Under the pieces are notes generated by a model. It was not told where the DNA came from and did not search any database. It saw only the letters and a program-made list of their open reading frames with translations. The translations under genes and the position numbers were made by a program. A stretch of DNA of 64,000 bases from Bathymodiolus brooksi (lineage: Eukaryota > Mollusca > Bivalvia > Mytilida > Modiolidae): assembly GCA_963680875.1 (NCBI GenBank), contig OY804583.1, positions 35,019,331 to 35,083,330 on the forward strand. Direction: 5' to 3'. This document shows positions 25,001 to 37,000 of the stretch, piece after piece. The stretch's first letter is position 1; each line of letters starts with the position of its first letter.

Positions 25001-28000
25001 CCACAGTTAAAGGAAGCATTTGATAAAATTTTTACTTTACATATATCGTAATTCAAGAAGGATGCATTGCAGCGAAGTGTGTTAGAATTATATTTAGTTT
25101 TCTAGGACCATAAGAATAGTGTCTCGGAATTGGCATTGAGATTGAACTGCGGATTGCCTTTTTGAATTTAGATAGTGTGTCAAGATTACGCACTGAAAGA
25201 TTAAGGTTATTCCATTCCCTTACTGTAGCTGAGACGAAAGAATCTCTAGTTAAAGATAGTCTACAGAGTGGAACAATAATATCGTTGCCATTTCGAAGGG
25301 GATAAATAGGCGTACTTTGGATTGTTGGGGGAATAAGATCGAGTAAATAAGAGGGTGTGCTACCGTTTTGGATATTATATAATAATTGGAGCTTTCTCCT
25401 AGTTCTTCTTTCTTCCAATCTCTCCCAGCCAGTTTCTCTATATAGATATTATGTGTTGGTAAAGATTGGAAGTCCGGTGATAATTCTAGCTGCCTCCAAC
25501 TGTAGCCTCTCCAATTTGCACGAATTAGAGACACCACAGTTGTCCCAGACCTCACATGCATACTCAAATATTGGTCGAATGTAAATTAAGTATAATTTCT
25601 CTAAATTTTTTCTATTTAATTTATATTTCAATTTACGCAAAACACATATGTGTTTAGAGACACTTTTTATTAAATTTTCTACATGTTTATTCCATTTTGC
25701 TTCCTCGCTAAATGTTATCCCCAAATGTTTATGGTCTGATGTAAGTGGAATTAATTTTCCATCAAAATAAAAATTAAAATTTGTTGAGTTTTCTACATTT
25801 TTAAAAAGCATGATTTCAGTTTTGTCTGGGTTGAAAGACATCAACCATCTCTTTGACCAGTCACCAAGTTCATGTAGATCATGATTTATGACATATTTTA
25901 TTTGATCTTCATCTTGGCTTGCATAGCCAAGGGAAGTATCATCAGCAAACAAACGGCTTAAGGAATGAAGCTTATCACCAATATCATTAATGTAAACCAG
26001 AAATAACAGAGGACCAAGGACAGACAATTGGGGGACCCCAGCAGACACAGACACATATGAGGACGACGAATCTCTGTTTACTACTTTTTGGTGTCTACAA
26101 TATAAATAATTTTCAAACCATTTTAATAAATTCCCTTTTATTCCATAACAATTCATTTTATGTATCAAACCTTTGTGCCAAACTTTATCGAAAGCCTTTG
26201 AGAAATCACAGAAAACGAAGCAACATAGTTCTTGTTTTCAAGAGAGCTTAAGATAGTATTATATAGTTCTATTAATTGGTGGACTGAGGAATGCTTAGGC
26301 AAAAAACCAGATTGGTACTGGTAGATAAGCTTGTTTTGTATTAAATGGTTATATACACATGTATTTTGCTCTGTGAAATATAAATAAGTTACAGGCATGT
26401 TTTTTTCTCTCACTGGAACTGTGTCGTATGAGACACATGTGTTTTGCTGTATGGGATATAAATTAGCTACAGGCATGTGTTATTTCTCTTTTAGACTAGG
26501 AGTATGGAACACACATGTGTTTCTCTCGGTGAAATTTAAATATGTGACAAGCATGTGTTTTTTTCTCTCTTACTCTATAGAGTATGAGACAGGCATGTGT
26601 TTCACTTTGTGGGATTCTAATATGTGACAATCATGTGTAGTATGGATCACACATGTATTTCTCTCTGTGGGATTTTACTATGTGCCATGCAGGTGGGTTT
26701 TTTTTCTCACATGGACTGTAGGGTATGAGACACACATGTGTTTCACTCTGTGGGATTTTATTATACGACCATCATGTGTAGTATGAATCACACATGTGCT
26801 TTATCTGTAGAATTTTAATATGTGCCAAGCATTGGTTTTTAAATGTGACACATATGTGTTTCTCTCTGTGGGATTTCAATGTGTGATTGGAATGTTCCTT
26901 TTTCTCAATTGGACTGTGGAGTATGAGACACACATATGCTTCTCACGGTGCGAATTATTCCCACTGGGACTGTGTAGTATGAGACACATGTGTTTTGCTG
27001 TATGGAATATAAATTAGCTACATGTATGTGTTATTTCTCTCTTAGACTAGGAGTATGGGACACACATGTGTTTCTCTCGGTGAAATTTGAATATGTGACA
27101 AGAATGTGTTTTTTCTCTCTTACTCTATAGAGTATGAGACAGGCATGTGTTTCGCTTTGTTGGATTCTAATATGTGAAAATCATGTGTAGTATGGATCAC
27201 ACATGTATTTCTGTCTGTGGGATTTTACAATATGCCATGCAGGTGGGTTTTGTCTCGGATGGACTGTAGGGTATGAGACACACATGTGTTTCGCTATTTG
27301 TGATTTTATTATCCGACTATCATGTGTAGTATTAATAACACATGTGTTTCTCTCTGTGAGATTATATTTTGCGACAATCAGGAGTGTGTTTTGTTTTCTC
27401 ACATAGACTGTAGGGTATGAGACACACATGTATTTCTCTCTGTGAGATTTTATTATGTGACAATCATATGTAGTATGAATCAGACATGTGTTTCTTTCTG
27501 TGTGATTATAATGTGTATTGCCTGTGGTTTTTTTTCACTAGGACTGTGGAGTATGAGCTACACATGTTGCCTTTTTATGGTATACATAAGCGACCGACAT
27601 GAGTTGTATTTTGTCACTGAGACTGTTGAGTATGCTACATACATGTGTTTCTTTCTGTGGGATTTTAATACGTGACAAGCATGTTTTTTTTCTCACTTGC
27701 ACTTTGGATTATGGTACACACGTGTGTTTGTTTCAGTGGAGTTGTAAGATATATGCTTAGGCGTATTCATTATGCGAATTGGATCCCGGTTTTTGTTTGT
27801 ATCCGGTTTAACAATCTGGTAAATTGTAACCTGTATTGAGTTCTTTAAATACTCGTATTACGTTTTGCAATATATACAAATATTTATTATATAATTTATT
27901 TACACGTGAATCCCTTTATTTCAGTCTACAGATCCACAACAGCCTGGGAGAACCAGCAGGCCACGTTATTCTGTGACCTGGACTATAGAATATACATCAC

Positions 28001-31000
28001 AAGTGTCCTATTTGTCGATGGTTTCCGCAGACCAACATGTGGTGATCCGACCGCCCTACAGGCTTTACAAGCAGAATGTCAAAAGCTCCAAATATGTAAC
28101 CCACTCATAGATAGATCTTTGTTTGTCAATAGTACTTGCCCAGACACCACTACACATCGATTTTATGTCGCTTTTCAATGTCGTTTTGGTACGTATAATT
28201 TGCAATTTAATAAATGTTAGATGTTTATTGTACAGTGTAACCTGTCTAAGCCGAATCTCTTTGTGTTCGAAATAGAGAGATGTTCGGTTTATACAGATTA
28301 AATTAACAAAGATTTTCTAAATTGGAACTTTATTTAACGTTTGGTTTATACAGGAAGTCGATTTATTCAGGGTTCGGCTTAAGACAGGTTTCACTGTATA
28401 TTTTTTCTTTGATGTTATACTAACATTTAACAACATGCTATATATGGTAATGCCAGGTGACCATTTATTCATCCTTGACAGTCCAATCGTATGAAAGACA
28501 GTTAAAATAACAATTTATTGACAATCGGTTAATGTATCGCCAAAGAAAATATAAAAACAAATAATTAATTTCAATTAGATCTTATATAACAATGCTTAAG
28601 GTCAGTAGTCTACCATTTACTCACTCGTCAATGTTAAGTGGGGAGTGGGGGAATTGGCCACTTTGGAGAAAAGCTTGATGATACCAAATGGGTAATCGGA
28701 AGCCGTAGATCGAAGGACAGACATCACAATGGCCAAAAGAAAAAGGACAAATAATTATCTACAAAACATTACAAAGAAAACTAAAGATCGAGCAACACGA
28801 ACCCCACTAAAAACCAAGGATGAACTCATGTGTTCCATAAGAGTAAGCAATTTCTGCTCTACATGTAGCACCCGTCGTGTTACCCGGTGATGAGTCATGA
28901 ATGAGGAAAGAACCGGCAGGGATTACCATGAACGTGGTATTTGTGACTCCTATACTCTGTAGCGTTTAGCCAAGTCATGGTGGCGATGGTAAAACTTTCG
29001 AAGTGATGGTTTCATCTTAACCTCTAGGAACGCTTGGTGTAGTAGCTTCTTTGTTAGCAGCAACCTTCTATCAAGGAAATCATGATAGAAACTCTACAAG
29101 ACCAGGAGCAGGTGCTGATGGAACGTTGCTAAATATATAAATGGAAAGTTCACAATGTGAAAATTGAAATCATCTCTTTTGTCGTAAAGGTTCCTTTTCA
29201 ACGGGCCTTCATTGTTAAGTGTAGGTTAAGGTACCAAGCAGACCTAGCTGTACCAGTGGTATCCTTTATTGCAAGCGCAATGGGATAGATTCGATCAACA
29301 AAATCACAAAATTATTTAGTGAAAGGACATCATCTATATAGCGTGAAATTAAAGGATTGTGCTAGCTTTTTAGGTTTTTCTTGAGAAGCCCCTGTTTGAA
29401 GTTTGCCTTGTACGAATAAAGGAACAAGTCAGCGAGAAGGGGAACACAGGTAGTACCCATAGGAATGCCGACTGTCTGTTGAACAACACGCCCACCACAC
29501 ATAACAAAAATGATGTTTCCCCAAAACTGAAGCATTTTTATTCTGTCTTTAGTTTTGAGTGGGGAATAGTGGTGTAGAGGTTAGAGAAGTCAAGTGTTTT
29601 AATGCTATTACACAATATTTACATTGTATCGTGGAGATCAGATTTATTGGTGGAGGAAACCGGAGTACCCCGCGAAAGCCATCGACCTACCGCAAATCAC
29701 TGACAATCTTTATCACATCACATAATGTACACCTTGTCATGAGCGGTATTTGAACGCACAATTTTAGTAATATTTATTATTTAAAAGTCTTTGTAAGTGA
29801 GAAAACCAAAGTGTTTATACAGGATAGCTAAAATCGTCTAAGGTCACCAATACATTGGGGGAGAACCTTAATCTTAATAATAATTACATTATATAGTAAC
29901 TGTATATTTTAATAATAAATATTACTAATCAACCATGTCAGTGCCTATCATCAATAAAGTTGCATTTTTCTTAGTAAGAACCATGTTACTCCCAAACTTA
30001 TTCAAGACATTACATTATAACACAATACATTACATATGTCATGTACATTCTTGTTCCCGTTTTAGATCAATGTATTGTGAAATATTGTGCCAATGGTGGC
30101 ACATGCAGTTTAACCAACGATATAATGTCTCAGTGTAGCTGCAGGGGCAACTGGACTGGATCAAACTGCGATGGTAAGTAGAAAGAAAACAGGTGTAAAA
30201 CCCCACGATGGAACCTTAAATTATAAAAATAATAACACATTGTTTTCTGATGTGTTGTGCAAAGAGGTGTTCATCGGTTGTGTGTGTGTTGAATCAAATA
30301 CAAATGTATATGACTAGCGCTGAGGGCTCGACCAAAATTAGTATAATGTATTGCATGTAAAGGACATTAGTTATAACTAAATAACAGTGTGTATACAGTG
30401 GTCGTTTGTCGCCCGTTGTAAGATTAGAAAAGTTTGTAAATACAAAGTGATTATTATCGGTAGACAAACAATACAGTAAATGGAAGGACAGACAACACAA
30501 TTGTTAAAAAAATGTACAAAAGGACAAACAATGATCTACAAAACACGTCACAGAAAAATTAATATTGAGCAACGCGAATCCCACTGAAAACAGGGAGTGA
30601 ACTCAGGTGCTCCGGAAGGGTAAACAGTTCCTGCTCTAGAATACTCTGACAATATTCATCATCTCTATCTGTTTCGTTAATCAAAACATCTAGTTACATT
30701 AAGGGAGGGTTGTGATCCAATATTTACAATAAGGGAGGGTTGTGATCTAATATTTACATTAAGGGAGGGTTGTGATCCAATATTTACAATAACGGAGGGT
30801 TGTGATCCAATATTTACAATAAGGGTGGGTTGTGATCCAATATTTACGTTGTGATCCAATATTTACAATAAGGGAGGGTTGTGATCCAATATTTACAATA
30901 AAGGAGGGTTGTGATCCAATATTTACAATAATGGAGGGTTGTGATCCAATATTTGCAATAAGGGAGGGTTGTGATCCAATATTTACAATAAAGGAGGGTT

Positions 31001-34000
31001 GTGATCCAATATTTGCAATAAGGGAGGGTTGTGATCCAATATTTACAATAAAGGAGGGTTGTGATCCAATATTTACAATAAAGGAGGGTTGTGATCCAAT
31101 ATTTGCAATAAGGGAGGGTTGTGATCCAATATTTACAATAAGGCAGGGTTGTGATCCAATATTTACAATAAGGGAGAGTTGTGATCCTATATTTGCAATA
31201 AGGGAGGGTTGTGATCCAATATTTACAATAAAGGAGGGTTGTGATCCAATATTTGCAATAAAGGAGGGTTGTGATCCAATATTTACAATAAGGGAGGGTT
31301 GTGATCCTATATTTGCAATAAGGGAGGGTTGTGATCCAATATTTACAATAAAGGAGGGTTGTGATCCAATATTTACAATAAGGGAGGGTTGTGATCCAAT
31401 ATTTACAATAAAGGAGAGTTGTGATCCTATATTTGCAATAAGGGAGGGTTGTGATCCAATATTTACAATCAAGGAGGGTTGTGATCCAATATTTACAATA
31501 AGGGAGGGTTGTGATCCAATATTTACAATAAGGGAGGGTTGTGATCCAATATTTGTAATAAGGGAGGGTTGTGGTCCAATATTTACAATAAATGAGGGTT
31601 GTGATCCAATATTTGCAATAAGGAGTTGTGATCCAATATTTGTAATAAGGGAGGATTGTGATCCAATATTTACAATAAAGGAGGGTTGTGATCCAATATT
31701 TACAATAAAGGAGGGTTGTGATCCAATATTTGCAATAAGGGAGGGTTGTGATCCAATATTTACAATAAGGGAGGGTTGTGATCCAATATTTACAATAGGG
31801 GAGAGTTGTGATCCTATATTTGCAATAAGGGAGGGTTGTGATCCAATATTTACAATAAAGGAGGGTTGTGATCCAATATTTGCAATAAGGGAGGGTTGTG
31901 ATCCAATATTTACAATAAAGGAGGGTTGTGATCCAATATTTACAATAAAGGAGGGTTGTGATCCAATATTTACAATAAGGGAGGGTTGTGATCCAATATT
32001 TACAATAAAGGAGGGTTGTGATCCAATATTTACAATAAAGGAGGGTTGTGATCCAATATTTACATTAAGGGAGGGTTGTGATCCAATATTTACAATAAAG
32101 GAGGGTTGTGATCCAATATTTACAATAAAGGAGGGTTGTGATCCAATATTTACAATAAGGGAGGGTTGTGATCCAATATTTACAATAAGGGAGGGTTGTG
32201 ATCCAATATTTACAATAAAGGAGAGTTGTGATCCTATATTTGCAATAAGGGAGAGTTGTGATCCAATATTTACAATCAAGGAGGGTTGTGATCCAATATT
32301 TACAATAAGGGAGGGTTGTGATCCAATATTTACAATAAGGGAGGGTTGTGATCCAATATTTGTAATAAGGGAGGGTTGTGGTCCAATATTTACAATAAAG
32401 GAGGGTTGTGATCCAATATTTGCAATAAGGGAGGGTTGTGATCCAATATTTACAATAAGGGAGGGTTGTGATCCAATATTTACAATAAGGGAGAGTTGTG
32501 ATCCTATATTTGCAATAAGGGAGGGTTGTGATCCAATATTTACAATAAAGGAGGGTTGTGATCCAATATTTGCAATAAGGGAGGGTTGTGATCCAATATT
32601 TACAATAAAGGAGGGTTGTGATCCAATATTTACAATAAAGGAGGGTTGTGATCCAATATTTACAATAAGGGAGGGTTGTGATCCAATATTTACAATAAAG
32701 GAGGGTTGTGATCCAATATTTACAATAAAGGAGGGTTGTGATCCAATATTTACATTAAGGGAGGGTTGTGATCCAATATTTACAATAAAGGAGGGTTGTG
32801 ATCCAATATTTACAATAAAGGAGGGTTGTGATCCAATATTTACAATAAGGGAGGGTTGTGATCCAATATTTACAATAAAGGAGGGTTGTGATCCAATATT
32901 TACAATAAGGGAGGGTTGTGATCCAATATTTACAATAAAGGAGGGTTGTGATCCTATTCATCGGTTAGACCCCGCCACATTTGTGTGCCTTCTTCAAACC
33001 AGGATCTGGGGTTCCAACATCATATGACGTGGTCTGTGTTATGTTGAACGAGATGAGGTGAGATGTGATTGTTCATGATGTTGATATAAGTGGAATTGTT
33101 GACCATCACTGTTTTAAATTTATTCAATAGAGACCCAAATCTAAATGATTAATATTTGTGAACTTGTCATCATCATGAATATACAAAGTTGTGCCAAAAC
33201 TGTATCAATTTTTGAAAATTACTCTATGCATGTATATTCATATAAAACGTAATTCTCTAAAATAAAATTCTCACGAGTTTGTTTCGTGTCCAGTTTAAAA
33301 CAGATAGAAACCAATAAAACCAGAATATTCTACTACACAACAGTTTTATTTAAGAAATAATTCATGGAAGCCATATGTATATATTGTTTTTACCACGGGT
33401 AGGCCTTTATGACACGACGTTTTACCCCGAGCGTAAGCGAGGGGTAAAAAGCTGACATAAAGGCCTACCCGTGGTAAAAACAATATATACATATGGCTTC
33501 CATGAATTATTCCGATTCTAATATGTAAAAATTGGTAAAATATCGTTATAAATTGTCGATGACGTCATAAATTTAATCGGTCATAGATTAATATTATTTT
33601 TACCACGGGTTTGGACTCGAAGCGTTTGAAGGACGTCATATTAGAACCACCTTTTTATATCATTGTACGTCTCATAATTACAAGTATTAAGAAGATGAAC
33701 ACAAAGTAAAGGTTGTTACGTCATAATGTACAATTCAGTATGGGAAACTATGACGTCAGACATTCAGTTTTTGCTTAAATCAGGAATAATTGATATAATT
33801 TGAAAATTACAGAGTCAAAATGAAGAATATTCTACTTTTAAAAGTTTTGAAATTATTTTGTTTCTTATTTTAACAAGAAACAGCATCAATGGTGTTATGA
33901 TTACTATAGTAGTATCGAGGGCGGCAAGTCATGGGTTCGAGCCCCAGTTGGGCAACAAAAAGATTATAACATTAGTATGTACTGCTTCTCCGCCCAGCAC

Positions 34001-37000
34001 GTAGCATTAAGAACTAGGAGCAAAAACTGGTTGGCTCGGAATCAGGATAATATGACAGGTTGTGTAAGTGACATCTGACCACACTGCATACTATGTTACC
34101 TCGTTGAAAATATATTGCGTGGAAATGAGAACTTGCATTTAATATGGAAAATATTGTCGATTTTGGCTATCCTGTTTAGGCCCTTAAATTGTTTTTTTTT
34201 TGCCACAAACACTTTTGAATTATGCTGCTTTCCAATGTTCCGATATTGAGCGTATCTGATGAAGGTTATTCCAGAAACGCATCGGATACACTTAATTTGA
34301 TATCTACGTTTTTTTTTCTATTAATTTATTTTATATATATACGACACATTGACTATTTTTGTAGGTTCTCCATGTGGAAAGCTATCATGTCCACAGTCAC
34401 AGTGTCTAATAAACATAGGAACTGCTCAGTCAACATGCGACGGAGGATCACATAGTTTAAGTAAGTATTCATTGTAGTAAATACGTAAATATCTAAGAAA
34501 GGTTTGGAGATAACAAAGGTGTAATCAGAAGACGTAAATCGAAGGATAGACAATACAATGGCCAACGTGTGAAGATAACAAAGGGGTAATCAGAAGACGT
34601 AAATCGAAGGATAGACAATACAATGGCCAAACGTGTGAAGATAACAAAGGTGAAATCAGAAGACGTAAATCGACGGATAGACAATACAATGGCCAAACGT
34701 GTGAAGATAACAAAGGTGTAATCAGAAGACGTAAATCGAAGGACAGAAAATACAATGGCCAAACGTGTGAAGATAACAAAGGGGTAATCAGAAGACGTAA
34801 ATCGAAGGACAGACAATACAATGGCCAAACGTGTGAAGATAACAAAGGTGTAATCAGAAGACGTAAATCGAAGGATAGACAATACAATGGCCAAACGTGT
34901 TAAGATAACAAAGGTGTAATCAGAAGACGTACATAGGAGGATAGACAATACAATGGCCAACGTGTGAAGATAACAAAGGGGTAATCAGAAGACGTAAATC
35001 GACGGATAGACAATACAATGGCCAAACGTGTGAAGATAACAAAGGTGTAATCAGAAGACGTAAATCGAAGGATAGACAATACAATGGCCAAACGTGTGAA
35101 GATAACAAAGATGTAATCAGAAGACGTAAATCGAAGGATAGACAATACAATGACCAAACGTGTGAAGATAACAAAGGGTAATCAGAAGCCGTAAATCGAA
35201 GGACAGACAATACAATGGCCAAACGTGTGAAGATAACAAAGGGGTAATCAGAAGACGTAAATCGACGGATAGACAATACAATGGCCAAACGTGTGAAGAT
35301 AACAAAGGTGTAATCAGAAGCCGTAAATCGAAGGACAGACAATACAATGGCCACACGTGTGAAGATAACAAAGGGGTAATCAGAAGACGTAAATCGAAGG
35401 ACAGACAATACAATGGCCAAACGTGTGAAGATAACAAAGGGGTAATCAGAAGACGTAAATCGAAGGACAGACAATACAATGGCCAAACGTGTGAAGATAA
35501 CAAAGGTGTAATCAGAAGACGTAAATCGAAGGATAGACAATACAATGGCCAAACGTGTGAAGATAACAAAGGGGTAATCAGAAGACGTAAATCGAAGGAT
35601 AGACAATACAATGGCCAAACGTGTGAAGATAACAAAGGTGTAATCAGAAGACGTAAATCGAAGGATAGACAATACAATGGCCAAACGTGTGAAGATAACA
35701 AAGGTGTAATCAGAAGACGTAAATCGAAGGACAGACAATACAATGGCCAAACGTGTGAAGATAACAAAGGGGTAATCAGAAGACGTAAATCGAAGGATAG
35801 ACAATACAATGGCCAAACGTGTGAAGATAACAAAGGTGTAATCAGAAGACGTAAATCGAAGGATAGACAATACAATGGCCAAACGTGTGAAGATAACAAA
35901 GGGGTAATCAGAAGCCGTAAATCGAAGGATAGACAATACAATGGCCAAACGTATGAAGATAACAAAGGTGTAATCAGAAGACGTAAATCGAAGGATAGAC
36001 AATACAATGGCCAAACGTGTGAAGATAACAAAGGGGTAATCAGAAGACGTAAATCAAATGATAGACAATACAATGGCCAAACGTGTGAAGATAACAAAGG
36101 TGTAATCAGAAGACGTAAATCGAAGGACAGACATACAATGGCCAAAAGTTTGAAGATACCAAAGGGGTAATCAGAAGACGTAAATCGAAGGATAGACAAT
36201 ACAATGGCCAAACGTGTGAAGATAACAAAGGGGTAATCAGAAGCCGTAAATCGAAGGATAGACAATACAATGGCCAAACGTATGAAGATAACAAAGGTGT
36301 AATCAGAAGACGTAAATCGAAGGATAGACAATACAATGGCCAAACGTGTGAAGATAACAAAGGGGTAATCAGAAGACGTAAATCAAATGATAGACAATAC
36401 AATGGCCAAACGTGTGAAGATAACAAAGGTGTAATCAGAAGACGTAAATCGAAGGACAGACATACAATGGCCAAAATTTGAAGATACCAAAGGGGTAATC
36501 AGAAGACGTAAATCGACGGATAGACAATACAATGGCCAAACGTGTGAGGATAACAAAGGGGTAATCAGAAGACGTAAATCAAAGGATAGACAATACAATG
36601 GCCAAACGTGTGAAGATAACAAAGGGGTAATCAGAAGCCGTAAATCGAAGGACAGACAATACAATGGCCAAACGTGTGAAGATAACAAAGGGGTAATCAG
36701 AAGACGTAAATCGACGGATAGACAATACAATGGCCAAACGTGTGAAGATAACAAAGGTGTAATCAGAAGCCGTAAATCGAAGGACAGACAATACAATGGC
36801 CACACGTGTGAAGATAACAAAGGTGTAATCAGATGACGTAAATCGAAGGACAGACAATACAATGGCCAAACGTGTGAAGATAACAAAGGGGTAATCAGAA
36901 GACGTAAATCGAAGGACAGACAATACAATGGCCAAACGTGTGAAGATAACAAAGGTGTAATCAGAAGACGTAAATCGAAGGATAGACAATACAATGGCCA

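Noticed and set aside
28189..28220. Reading the lectin frame through to the stop near 28220
   Set aside because: A consensus donor 'g|gtacgt' at 28189 and the phase-1 match to the next EGF exon favour splicing.
30759..33027. Long open frames on both strands in the 30-bp array (over 500 and over 700 codons)
   Set aside because: The unit length is a multiple of three and lacks stops, so frames stay open by chance; there is no start or splice link, and both strands cannot sensibly code.
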